64,000 nucleotides of DNA from PALSA-911 sp963743035. Lineage in GTDB: Bacteria; Pseudomonadota; Alphaproteobacteria; Acetobacterales; Acetobacteraceae. The notes beneath the pieces are model-generated. The model did not search any database and was not told the DNA's origin. It saw nothing but the letters and a program-made list of their open reading frames with translations. This document shows, piece after piece, positions 38,287 through 47,614 of the stretch. The position numbers and the translations under genes were made by a program. Each line of letters starts with the position of its first letter. Position 1 is the stretch's first letter. Location of the stretch: positions 40,601 through 104,600 of the forward strand of contig CAVUOB010000016.1 in assembly GCA_963743035.1 (NCBI GenBank), given 5' to 3'.

Positions 38287-38655
38287 ATGTATCCACCGGC
38301 CACGCGCGAGATTGCGCAGAAACGGCGCGCCCTCGCACCCGAGACCCAGGCTGCCTTCGATGATTTCAGCAGAAAGGTATTCGCCGAAGGCGCGCTTTCC
38401 ACGAAAATGAAGCAGATCGTTGCCGCTGCCATCGCGCATGTGACCCAATGCCCTTACTGCATCAAGGGGCACACGAAGGCAGCCCTTCGCGCCGGTGCCA
38501 CGCGCGCGGAACTGATGGAGGCCATCTGGGTCGCGGCTGAGATGCGGGCGGGCGCAGCCTACGCGCACTCCGCGCTGGCGATCGAAACCTTTGACCAGGA
38601 ACAGACTGGTGAGGAACAGACGGGCCAGGAACAGAAGGGGCCGTCCGGCGGATGA
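38287..38655 (+). CDS. Carboxymuconolactone decarboxylase (AhpD-like) family protein
   Basis: 122 residues with the AhpD/CMD core: STKMKQIVAAAIAHVTQCPYCIKGHTKAALRAGATRAELMEAIWVAAEMRAGAAYAHS. The CPYC pair plus downstream His is the redox motif of AhpD-like alkylhydroperoxidases. The C-terminal tail is Gln/Glu-rich (QEQTGEEQTGQEQKG), an imperfect repeat. GGGAAGGAG precedes the ATG at 38287. Its stop overlaps the DUF488 start by ATGA. A peroxide or nitrosative-stress reductase role is plausible from context only. Confidence 0.9.
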   Translation: MYPPATREIAQKRRALAPETQAAFDDFSRKVFAEGALSTKMKQIVAAAIAHVTQCPYCIKGHTKAALRAGATRAELMEAIWVAAEMRAGAAYAHSALAIETFDQEQTGEEQTGQEQKGPSGG

Positions 38656-39011
38656 CCGAGATCCACGTCAAGCGGGCATACGATCCGCCTTCAGCCGGTG
38701 ACGGCGTCCGTGTTCTGGTGGATCGCTTGTGGCCCCGAGGTTTGAAGCGGCAGGATGTAAAGTTCGACCTCTGGCTCAAGGACATCGCGCCGAGCGCCGA
38801 GTTGCGCCGCTGGTTCGGCCACGATCCCGCCCGGTGGCCGGAGTTCGAGCGTCGCTATCGGGCGGAGCTGGCTTCCAATGCGGCGCTGGACAAGCTGCTG
38901 GCATTGGCCACGCAAAGCACGACGCTGACGCTGCTGTTCGGGGCCAAGGACACCGAGCACAACAACGCGATCGTGCTGCAACAATCCTTGCAGGCGCGGT
39001 TGGAGCCATGA
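38652..39011 (+). CDS. DUF488 family protein
   Basis: 119 residues: MTEIHVKRAYDPPSAGDGVRVLVDRLWPRGLKRQDVKFDLWLKDIAPSAELRRWFGHDPARWPEF..., with the DRLWPRG and LRxWFGHDPxRW signatures of the YeaO-like branch of DUF488. The function is not established. It overlaps the gene before and the gene after by 4 bp each (ATGA), so the three are translationally coupled. Confidence 0.93.
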   Translation: MTEIHVKRAYDPPSAGDGVRVLVDRLWPRGLKRQDVKFDLWLKDIAPSAELRRWFGHDPARWPEFERRYRAELASNAALDKLLALATQSTTLTLLFGAKDTEHNNAIVLQQSLQARLEP

Positions 39012-39424
39012 ATGGACCCGGCACCAGACACCCTGCTGCTGGCGTCCTGCCGCCGGGCTGCAAAGCCTACCGCAGCACTCCCGTATTCACCGAGAACACG
39101 ATACCTCCCGGGCTGCTTCGGTCGCACCGAACCGCCCCCGGGACCTGGGCGTTGATCCATGTCCTGGAGGGCAGGCTGCTTTATCGGGTGCTGGCGCCGC
39201 ATTCGGAGCGGACCCTGGATCCCTCAAGCGCCCCGGGCCTGGTCGAGCCCGGCGTGTCGCACGAGGTCGTCCCGCTCGAGTCGGTGCGCTTCCAGGTCGA
39301 GTTCCACAAAATACCGGAAACGGCCAGCGAGACTGCCATGGACAATGAAGCCGGTCGCAAAGCTGACGCGCAAGACAGCCAGGAGGCAGGGGCTCCGCTG
39401 CCTGTAGGATGCCAGCATGGATGA
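39008..39424 (+). CDS. DUF1971 (TehB N-terminal-like) protein
   Basis: 138 residues. LPPGCKAYRSTPVFTENTIPPGLLRSHRTAPGTWALIHVLEGRLLYRVL... is the small cupin-like DUF1971 domain, also found at the N-terminus of some tellurite-resistance TehB proteins, ending VEPGVSHEVVPLESVRFQVEFHK. The ATG at 39008 overlaps the DUF488 stop. The C-terminal 35 residues are polar and probably disordered. Last gene of the NsrR-linked set; DUF1971 genes are often found near NO-response genes. Confidence 0.88.
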   Translation: MNGPGTRHPAAGVLPPGCKAYRSTPVFTENTIPPGLLRSHRTAPGTWALIHVLEGRLLYRVLAPHSERTLDPSSAPGLVEPGVSHEVVPLESVRFQVEFHKIPETASETAMDNEAGRKADAQDSQEAGAPLPVGCQHG

Positions 39425-39559
39425 CATGACGATCGCTAGCGCGCTCGTTGTGCCCGGTGGCACACCCGCACCTGGATGAACACGGTCCGGCCAGGCTTGT
39501 GCCGCAGGTGGAAGCCGGCGCCCGCCAACAGCCGGCGCATGAACGCGGGCGCGTCGCGT

Positions 39560-39859
39560 TCATGGGACGCCCGTACCGACCGCTTCGGGCCGGAGAAAAG
39601 CGCGTTCCAGGATGGCCTGCAACGCTGCCGCACCCGGTTGTGGCGAACCGGCCATCTTGCGGAGTAGATCGAGCCAGACCTCCTCGTCGCCATGGTCCAG
39701 CAAATGGCGCACCGTGGCGGCGACAAAGGCGCCGGTGCTCACGCCGCTGGCTGCAGCGCCTTGGTGGACCTGGGCCAGAACCGTTTTGTCGCCGATGGCG
39801 GACAGCACTTCCTCCGCCATCGCCTCGTTGGTGAGCCCACCCAGGATGGTTCCCAGCAT
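39560..39859 (-). CDS. Hypothetical protein at the end of the nar operon
   Basis: 99 residues: MLGTILGGLTNEAMAEEVLSAIGDKTVLAQVHQGAAASGVSTGAFVAATVRHLLDHGDEEVWLDLLRKMAGSPQPGAAALQAILERAF.... Predicted mostly helical, without signal or membrane segment. I do not recognise a characterised family. It is 9 bp downstream of the ppiC-type gene on the same strand and closes the narGHJI-ppiC unit, so it is probably made with nitrate reductase. Codon use is like that of its neighbours. Confidence 0.75.
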   Translation of the reverse strand: MLGTILGGLTNEAMAEEVLSAIGDKTVLAQVHQGAAASGVSTGAFVAATVRHLLDHGDEEVWLDLLRKMAGSPQPGAAALQAILERAFLRPEAVGTGVP

Positions 39860-39868
39860 CGCCGCCTC

Positions 39869-40672
39869 CTATTGCACCAGGGATGACCCGGGGCCCGCGA
39901 TCTCGAAGCCAAGGATCCGCGCCTGCCCCGCAAGCACCGCGACATATTGGGCCGCCGCCCGGCGCAAGGTGTTCTCCTCCAGATAGGCGGCCACCCGCTC
40001 GCGTACCTGCGCGAACGCCAGCACCTCCCCGGCGATTTTGCGGTCCAGCCGCAGCACGTGCACGCCGTAGCGGGTGCGCACGATGTCCGGGCAGATCTGC
40101 CCCGGTTGCAAGCCGAGCAGGGCCGCCTCGAACTCGGCTGTGGTCTCGCCGCGGGCCACCTGCCCGAGGCGGCCGTCATCGCGCGCCGAGGGGCAGTCGG
40201 ACAGCGCCATGGCGATGCTTTCGAACCGGTCCGGGGCGGCTTTCACCTCCGCCAGAACAGCTTTCGCACGCTCCTCGGCCCGCGCGAAGGCGGCCACATC
40301 GGCCCGCGCCGCCTTGAACAGGATGTGCAACGGCTCGAACAAATCCGGACCGTGGAACCGCGAGAGATTGGACTGGTAGTAGCGGCGGCACGCGTCGTCA
40401 TCGGCGGTGGGCGTTCGGACCTCCGCGCCCAGCAGCGCCCGGATCAAGGCCTCTTCCTCAGTCTCCCGCACGCCATCCTCGGTGCGCGGCGCCGGTGTCA
40501 GGCCAAGCGTTGCGGCGCGCTGCAACAGCAGTTCTCGCACAACCAGCGCCCGCGTGGCGGCCTGCCAGGCGGCGGCCGGAGAAGCGCCTTCGTGGTTCTG
40601 CACCTCGCGGGCGATATCGCCGTTGGCGATGATGACGCCGTTGACGCTGACATCCCGGGTCGCGGTGCGCAT
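39869..40672 (-). CDS. PpiC-type peptidyl-prolyl isomerase of the nar operon
   Basis: 267 residues. The N-terminal helical SurA/NifM-like part (about 1-115) is followed by a parvulin rotamase domain (about 120-230: EPLHILFKAARADV, FESIAMALSDCPSARDDGRLGQVARGETTAEFEAALLGLQPGQI, YGVHVLRLDRK). There is no signal peptide, so it probably acts in the cytoplasm, perhaps on NarGH assembly, as NifM does for nitrogenase iron protein. It starts 3 bp after the narI stop, clearly in the same operon. Confidence 0.9.
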   Translation of the reverse strand: MRTATRDVSVNGVIIANGDIAREVQNHEGASPAAAWQAATRALVVRELLLQRAATLGLTPAPRTEDGVRETEEEALIRALLGAEVRTPTADDDACRRYYQSNLSRFHGPDLFEPLHILFKAARADVAAFARAEERAKAVLAEVKAAPDRFESIAMALSDCPSARDDGRLGQVARGETTAEFEAALLGLQPGQICPDIVRTRYGVHVLRLDRKIAGEVLAFAQVRERVAAYLEENTLRRAAAQYVAVLAGQARILGFEIAGPGSSLVQ

Positions 40673-40675
40673 GGC

Positions 40676-41410
40676 TCAGTCACCACCCAGGGAAGTATGC
40701 CCGGCCTTCGCGCGAGCCGCCGCGGGCCGCCTGGTGCGCACCAGCTGGTAGCCGGTCCGGCCGAGATACCAGACCGGGGCGCTCAGCACATGCACCAGTC
40801 GGGTGAACGGAAACACCAGGAACACGGTCAGGCCCAGGAACAGATGCAGCTTGAAGACCGGGCTGGCATCGGCGACCAGCGCGGCCACACCGGGCCGCAG
40901 CGTCAGTACGCCTTGTGCCCAGGTCATGAACTTTACCATTTCCCCGCCGTCGAGGTGCTGTGCCGAGATCGGAATGGTCGCCAGCCCCAAGGTCAGCTGT
41001 GCCCATAGCAGCAGCAGGATCGCGATGTCAGCGAAGCTCGACGTGGCGCGGATGCGCGCGTCGAACAGTCGCCGGTGCGCCAGCAGGGCGATGCCGATCC
41101 AGCAGGCAATCCCGGCCACACCGCCGAAGCCCATGGCCAGCAGCTGCTTGAAGGTGTGACTGATGCCGAGCGCGTCGAACACGGCGACGGGTGTCAGCAG
41201 GCCGAAGAAATGGCCGGCGAAGATGGCCAGAATTCCGACATGGAACAGGTTCGACCCCCACATCAACTGCCTGCGCCGCAAGAGCTGGCTGGAGCCGGTT
41301 CGCCAAGTGTATTGCGAATAATCGAACCGCACCACGCTGCCGACGAAAAACACGGTCAGCGCCACATAGGGATACCAGCCATACAGCGCGTTGTTGAGCC
41401 AGGCGTTCAT
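40676..41410 (-). CDS. narI: Respiratory nitrate reductase gamma subunit (cytochrome b)
   Basis: Membrane diheme cytochrome that oxidises quinol and passes electrons to NarH. 244 residues with five membrane helices. Starts MNAWLNNALYGWYPYVALTVFFVGSVVRFDYSQYTWRTGSSQ. Haem-ligand histidines lie in NLFHVGILAIFAGHFFG and in the C-terminal SPVFKLHLFLGLTVFLVFPFTRLVHVLSAP. It lies 12 bp after narJ in narGHJI order, with an intact frame. Confidence 0.97.
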   Translation of the reverse strand: MNAWLNNALYGWYPYVALTVFFVGSVVRFDYSQYTWRTGSSQLLRRRQLMWGSNLFHVGILAIFAGHFFGLLTPVAVFDALGISHTFKQLLAMGFGGVAGIACWIGIALLAHRRLFDARIRATSSFADIAILLLLWAQLTLGLATIPISAQHLDGGEMVKFMTWAQGVLTLRPGVAALVADASPVFKLHLFLGLTVFLVFPFTRLVHVLSAPVWYLGRTGYQLVRTRRPAAARAKAGHTSLGGD

Positions 41411-41422
41411 GATCGCTTCTCC

Positions 41423-42133
41423 TCAGGCCGCCGTTGCGCCGCGTGATCGCGTGACGGGATCCGCATCCCGCGCCGCGGCGCGCAGCCGTGTGCGCAGCCG
41501 GTCCACGCTGCAGCCGTCCATCGCCTCGCCGGGGCCGAAGCGCACGGTGGCCTCCTCCCAGGCGGCGTCCATGGCTTCGAGATCGTCCGGATCCTCCTCG
41601 GGGATGTCGGACACCGCAAGCGTCGGAGCGGCCGCGATATCCGCCAGTGCGGCCATCACGCTGGCATAGCCGGCGTCGCGGGCCTCAAGCCGGTCGGTCA
41701 GCGCACGCAGGATCCCGGAAGGCTCGGTCAGCATCGACAGCGCCTCCGCGTCCGCCAGCAGCGACAGGAACTCCAGGAACAGCGGCAGGAAGTCGGGTAG
41801 TTCACCCGCCGCCATTTCCAGTCCATGGCTTTCATACAGCGCGATCAGATCGGCCATCGCCTGGCCACGATCGCGACTCTCGCCGTGCACATGTTCGAAC
41901 AGGTGCAGCGACAGCGTGCGGCTGCGGTCGAACAGCGCCACGTAGCGTTCCTGCAGCGCATAGATGTCCGTCGTCGCGATCTCGTTGAGGAAGGCCCCGA
42001 TCGCCTGCTGGCGCGCCTGCGGAACCATGGCGTCCTCGGCCAGGGCGGCGGCGATCTCGCATGTGGCTGCCTGCAGGTTTTCCGTCGGATAGGACAGCAG
42101 GGCAGCGAGGGCGCGATAGGTGCGGGCCATCAC
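41423..42133 (-). CDS. narJ: Nitrate reductase molybdenum cofactor assembly chaperone
   Basis: 236-residue TorD-like chaperone that binds the NarG N-terminus during cofactor insertion. YRALAALLSYPTENLQ, LQERYVALFDRSRTLSLHLFEHVHGESRDRGQAMADLIALYESHGLEM and LPDFLPLFLEFLSLL match NarJ. The ATG overlaps the narH stop (ATGA). The C-terminal 70 residues are acidic and less conserved. Confidence 0.96.
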   Translation of the reverse strand: MMARTYRALAALLSYPTENLQAATCEIAAALAEDAMVPQARQQAIGAFLNEIATTDIYALQERYVALFDRSRTLSLHLFEHVHGESRDRGQAMADLIALYESHGLEMAAGELPDFLPLFLEFLSLLADAEALSMLTEPSGILRALTDRLEARDAGYASVMAALADIAAAPTLAVSDIPEEDPDDLEAMDAAWEEATVRFGPGEAMDGCSVDRLRTRLRAAARDADPVTRSRGATAA

Positions 42134-43654
42134 CGCACCTCCATCGGGGTTTTCGCTCTTGGCCTGGCGGCGCCGAACAGGTCGAAGCCGGTCTTGCCGC
42201 CGCAGCCATTGCCGAACGAAAAGCCGCAGGAACCGCGCAGGTCGAAGGCGTCCTCGCCGGTTTCCCGATGTGCCGTGGGAATGACGAAGCGGTCCTCGTA
42301 ATTGGCGATCGCCATCAGCTGATACATCGCCTCGATGTCATTGCCGGACAAGCCGACATTTTCGGCGATGCTGTCGACGATCACGCCGTCCACCGACTTC
42401 GCCCGCATGTAGGACCGCATCGCCAACATCCGTTCCAGCGCCAGCTCCACCGGCGCCGTGCGCCCCGCGGTGAGCAGGTTGGCGAGGTACTGCACGGGAA
42501 TGCGCAGCGATTTCACATCGGGCATGCCGCCGATCTCGCCGATGTCGCCCTTGGCCGCGGCCGCCTGGATCGGCGACAGCGGCGGCACGTACCACACCAT
42601 CGGCAAGGTGCGGTATTCCGGATGCAGCGGGAAGGCGATCTTCCAGTCCATCGCCATGCGCCACACCGGCGAATGCCGCGCCGCCTCCAGCCATGCGTCG
42701 GAAATGCCGTCGAGCCGGGCCTGCGCCTGCACCACGGGGTCGAACGGATCGAGAAACACCTTGAGCTGGGCTTCATAGAGATCGCCCTCGTCGGGAACCG
42801 AAGCCGCCTCGGCGATGCGGTCGGCGTCGTAGAGCACCACGCCGAGATAGCGGATGCGCCCGACGCAGGTTTCCGAGCACACCGTCGGCTGGCCGGCCTC
42901 GATGCGCGGGAAACAGAAGGTGCATTTCTCGGATTTTCCCGATGACCAGTTGTAGTAGATCTTCTTGTACGGGCAGCCCGAGACGCACATGCGCCAGCCC
43001 CGGCACTTGTCCTGGTCGATCAGCACGATGCCGTCCTCCTCGCGCTTGTAGATCGCGCCGGACGGGCAGGCCGCGACGCAGGCCGGGTTGAGGCAGTGCT
43101 CGCACAGGCGCGGCAGATACATCATGAAGGTGTTTTCGAACTGCGCCGTAGATCTCCTTCTGCACGCCCTCGAAGTTGCACGTCCTGCGAGCGCTTGGCG
43201 AACTCGCCGCCGAGGATCTCCTCCCAGTTCGGGCCCCACTGGATCTTTTCCATCCGCTCGCCGCTGATCAGCGAGCGCGGGCGCGCGGTCGGCATGGCCT
43301 TGCCTCTCCGGCGCCGTCTGCAGGTGCGCGTAATCGAACGTGAACGGCTCGTAGTAGTCGTCGATCTCCGGCAGGTCCGGATTGGCGAAGATGTTGGCCA
43401 GAACACGCCATTTGCGCGCCGATGCGCGGCTCGATCTTGCCGTTGGCCTTGCGCATCCAGCCGCCTTTCCAGCGCTTCTGGTTCTCCCAGTCCTTCGGAT
43501 AGCCGATGCCGGGCTTGGTTTCGACGTTGTTGAACCAGGCGTATTCGACGCCCTCGCGGCTGGTCCAGACGTTCTTGCAGGTGACCGAGCAGGTGTGGCA
43601 GCCGATGCACTTGTCGAGGTTCAGCACCATCGCGATCTGCGCGCGGATTTTCAT
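42130..43654 (-). pseudogene. narH: Respiratory nitrate reductase beta subunit (4 frameshifts)
   Basis: Iron-sulfur subunit that carries electrons from NarI to NarG. It starts MKIRAQIAMVLNLDKCIGCHTCSVTCKNVWTSREGVEYAWFNN (first Cys cluster). Further clusters are LPRLCEHCLNPACVAACPSGAIYKREEDG, CRGWRMCVSGCPYKKIYYNW and KCTFCFPRIEAGQPTVCSETCVGR; the Trp in CRGWRMC marks the [3Fe-4S] site. Extra bases near 43414, 43302, 43178 and 43144 break the frame between residues about 80 and 170, each at a codon junction. Repaired, it is about 507 residues, the normal length. It overlaps narG and narJ by ATGA. Confidence 0.94.
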
Positions 43655-46600
43655 GCCACGGTCTCCATTCTGCACGCGTGACGGCGCGCGGGTTCCGTCT
43701 CCAGCCAATCGACCTTGTCATCTTGCGCGACGACGATGAACTCGTCGCGGTTGGTGCCGACCGTGCCGTAGTAGTTGAAGCCGTAGGATTGTTGGGCGTA
43801 GCCGCCGATCATGTGCGTCGGCTTGAGCACCGCCCGCGTCACCGAGTTATGGATGCCGCCGCGCTGGCCGGTGATCTCGCTGCCCGGCATGTTCACGATC
43901 TTCTCCTGCGCATGGTACATCAGCACCATGCCGGGATTGACCCGCTGCGAAACCACCGCGCGCGCCACCAGGGCGCCGTTCGTGTTGTAGGCCTCGATCC
44001 AGTCGTTATCGGTGATGCCGACCTGTTTGGCGTCGGTCTCGCTGATCCAGATGCAGGGTCCGCCGCGGCTCAGCGTCAGCATCAGCAGATTGTCGGTGTA
44101 GGTGCTGTGGATGCCCCATTTCTGGTGCGGGTGATGAAGTTCAGCAGATCCGGATTGCCGTTGTCGTGCCGCCCGCTGCAGCGGGTGGTGGCCTTGGTGT
44201 CCACCGGCGGGCGCTAGGTCACCAGCCCTCGCCGAAGGCGCGCATCCAGAGATGGTCCTGGTAGAGCTGCTGGCGCCCGGTCAGCGTGCGCCACGGGATC
44301 AGCTCGTGCACGTTGGTGTAGCCGGCATTGTAGCAGACCTTGTCGCTCTCGATGCCGGACCAGGTGGGCGAGGAGATGATCTTGCGCGGCTGGGCGACGA
44401 TGTCGCGGAAGCGGATCTTCTCGTCCTCCTTCGCCAGCGCCAGATGCGTGTGGTCCAGTCCGGTCATGCGGCCCAAGCGCCTCCCAGGCCTTGACCGCGA
44501 CCTCGCCGTTGGTCTCGGGGGCGAGGCTCAGGATCGCCTCGATGGCGTCGATATCGCGTCTCCAGGCGCGGCTGCCCGGAGGCTCGGGCCGGAGCTGACC
44601 TGGCCGTTCAGGGCGCGCAGGAAATCCATTTCGTGCTGGGTGTTCCAGCCGATGCCCTTGCCGCCATTGCCGGCTTTCTCCAGCAGCGGCCCGATCGAGG
44701 TGAAGCGGGCATACAGGCTCGGGTAGTCGCGCTCGACCACGCTGACCGAGGGCATGGTCTGGCCCGGGATCGGGTCGGGCCCGCCGCGTTTCCAGTCGGC
44801 CACGTCATAGGGCTGGGCCAGCTCGCCGGCGGTATCGTGCAGGATGGGCGTGAGCACGACATCGGTTTCGCGCCCAGCACTTCCGGCGCGATATCGGAGA
44901 ACACGCGGGCGAGGTCCTTGTAGATCTGCCAGTCGGTCCGCGCCTCCCAGGCCGGGTCCACCGCCGTGGTGAGCGGGTGGATGAACGGATGCATGTCCGA
45001 GGTATTGAGGTCGTTCTTTTCGTACCAGGTCGCCGTCGGCAATACGATGTCGGAATAGACGCAGGTGGTGGACATGCGGAAATCGAGCGTCACCAGCAGG
45101 TCGAGCTTGCCTTCCGGCGCCTTGTCGTGCCACGCGACCTCGCTGCGGGCTTTCGCGGCCTTCTGCGCCGAGATCCTTGCCCAGCACGCCGTTGCGTGGT
45201 GCCGAGCAGGTGTTTGAGGAAATACTCGTGCCCCTTGCCGGACGAGCCGAGCAGATTGGAACGCCAGACGAACAGGTTGCGCGGCCAGTTCGCCGGGTCG
45301 TCGGGGTCGTGGCAGGACAAGCTCCAGCTCGCCCGAGCGCAGTCGCCTGCGCGACATACTCCTTCGGCTCCAGCCCGGCCGCCTTGGCGCGCGGCGGCGA
45401 TGGTCAGCGGGTTCTGCCTGCAACTGCGGCGCCGAGGGCAGCCAGCCCATGCGCTCGGCGCGCACGTTGTAGTCGATCAGCGCTGCCGCTCCAATCGCCG
45501 TCGGGCGCCGTGGGCGAGAGGATCTCCGAGACGTCGAGCGTCTCGTAACGCCACTGGTCGGTGTGGGCATAGAAGAAGGAGGTGCGCGTTCATGCTGCCG
45601 CGGCGGGCGGGCCCAGTCGAGCGCCGAAGGCGAGCGGCGTCCAGCCGGTCTGCGGGCGCAGCTTTTCCTGGCCGACATAGTGCGACCAGCCGCCGCCCGA
45701 TTGGCCGATGCAGCCGCAGAACACCAGCATGTTGATGATGCCGCGGTAGGCCATGTCCATGTGGAACCAGTGGTTCAGCCCGGCGCCGAGGATCACCATG
45801 GAACGGCCGTTGGTCTTCTCGGCGTTGGTGGCGAACTCCCGCGCCACGTGGATGATGTGGTGCGCGCGGCACGCCGGTGACGTGTTCCGCCCAGGCCGGC
45901 GTGAACGGCTTGTCCTCGTCATAGCTGGTCGCGACATTGATCGCCGCCGAAGCCGCGGTCGAGGCCGTAATTGGCGCATATCAGGTCGAACACCGTGGTC
46001 ACCAGCGTGTCGCCGTCGCGCAGTTGCCAGCGCTGCGGACCGGCACGTTGCGCGACCAGCACGTCGGGGTGGTCGGTGGCGGTGAAATGCCGTTGGTGGC
46101 GGTGCCGCCGAAATACGGGAAGGCGACGGCGGCGAGTCGTCGATTGCCGCCGGCCAGCGTCAGCGCCAGCGTCACCTCGCGGCCGGCGCTCGTCGCGTTC
46201 GCTTCGCAGGTTCCACTTGCCCTGCTCGCCCCAGCGGAAGCCGATCGAGCCGTGCGGCACGACGCGGATCGACCGTCCTGCGTCGAATGCCATCGTCTTC
46301 CAGGCGGCGTTGTTGGCCTCGCCGAGATTGTCCGTCGAAATCCGCGGCGCGCAGCAGTCGCTCGGGCACGTAGGGGCCGCCCTTGCGCACCAGGCGGACC
46401 AGCATCGGCAGGTCGGTGAAGCGGCGCGCGTAGTCCGTCGAAATAGGCGACGCTGCCGGTCGAGGTGGAATTCGCGCAGGATGACGTGGCCCATGCGCCA
46501 GCGCCAGCGCCGCGTCGGTGCCCTGCTTGGGGTGCAGCCAGAGATCGGCGAACTTGGTCGCCTCGCGCATAATCGGGCGAGATCGACGACGCTCTTGGTG

Positions 46601-47424
46601 CCCTTGTAGCGCACCTCGGTGTAGAAATGGGCGTCCGGCGTGCGCGTCTGCGGCACGTTCGAGCCCCAGAGCATCAGGTAGCCGGCGTTGTACCAGTCAG
46701 CGCTTTCCGGCACGTCGGTCTGCTCGCCCCAGGTCATGCGGGCTGGCCGGCGGCAGGTCGCAATACCAGTCGTAGAAGCTCAGGCAGACGCCGCCGAGCA
46801 GCGACAGGTATCGTGCGCCGGCGGCGTAGGAGACCATCGACATCGCCGGGATCGGCGAGAAGCCGATGACGCGGTCCGGCCCGTAGGTTCTTGACGGTGT
46901 AGGCGTTGGCGGCGGCGATGATCTCGTTCACCTCGTCCCAGCTGGCGCGGACGAGGCCGCCGAGGCCGCGCTTGCTGGTGTAGCTGGCGCGCTTGTCGGC
47001 GTCCTCGACGATGGAGGCCCAGGCGGCGACCGGCGTGCGGGTCGCGCGCGCCTCGCGCCACAGCTTGAGCAGCCGGCCAGCGCACCAGCGGGTGCTTCAC
47101 GCGGTTGGCCGAATAGAGATACCAGGAATAGCTGGCGCCGCGCGCGCAGCCGCGCGGCTCGTGGTTGGGCAGGTCCGGACGGGTGCGCGGATAGTCGGTC
47201 TGCTGCGTCTCCCAGGTGACGATGCCGCCCTTGACGTAGATCTTCCACGAGCACGAGCCGGTGCAGTTCACCCCATGCGTGGAGCGGACGATTTTGTCGT
47301 GCTGCCAGCGCTTGCGGTAGCCGTCCTCCCAATCGCGCGGCTCGTTGGTGACGATCCCATGCCCGTTGGCGAAGGGTTCAGCCCGTTTCGTGAAGAACGT
47401 CAGCCGATCGAGGAAATGGCTCAT
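43651..47424 (-). pseudogene. narG: Respiratory nitrate reductase alpha subunit (about 30 frameshifts)
   Basis: Mo-bisMGD catalytic subunit reducing nitrate to nitrite. Start MSHFLDRLTFFTKRAEPFANGHGIVTNEPRDWEDGYRKRW. The His/Cys ligands of the FS0 cluster lie in STHGVNCTGSCSWK and EPRGCARGASYSWY, and the Mo-ligand Asp in MTWGEQTDVPESADWYN. Every major E. coli NarG block is found in order to the end (HNSVTRAVLKPTHMIGGYA, YYGTVGTNRDEF). I find about 26 single extra bases and about 5 missing ones between 47090 and 44130, nearly all at a third codon position or codon junction, plus a TAG near 44216. Repaired length is about 1250 residues. Sequence error is the likely cause. Confidence 0.93.
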
Positions 47425-47512
47425 TGCTGGTTTCCTGCGGTGCGTTGGCGTCCCGACTGGGGATCGCCGGAAAGCATGGCGCGACTATCAGGGCGCGGCC
47501 GGGCACCGTGCA

Positions 47513-47526
47513 TTGATTTCGATCAA
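47513..47526. promoter_or_regulatory. FNR box in the narG/fnr divergent promoter
   Basis: TTGATTTCGATCAA is a perfect TTGAT-N4-ATCAA FNR box, embedded in the 20-bp near-palindrome GCATTGATTTCGATCAATGC. It lies about 90 bp from the narG start (47424) and from the regulator start (47615), so one site could serve both promoters. The regulator's recognition helix (RETFSR) suits this box. Confidence 0.9.
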
Positions 47527-47614
47527 TGCATGAATGTGACCAGGCGTGGTTTTTGACGTGACTTTGGTCAATTCGACGGCGCGGCGCCGTTCATCACGAG
47601 GGACAGGCCCGTCA

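Noticed and set aside
43651..47424. Mobile element insertion or recombination as the cause of the narG lesions
   Set aside because: There is no insertion sequence, no direct repeats and no large gap; all lesions are single bases.
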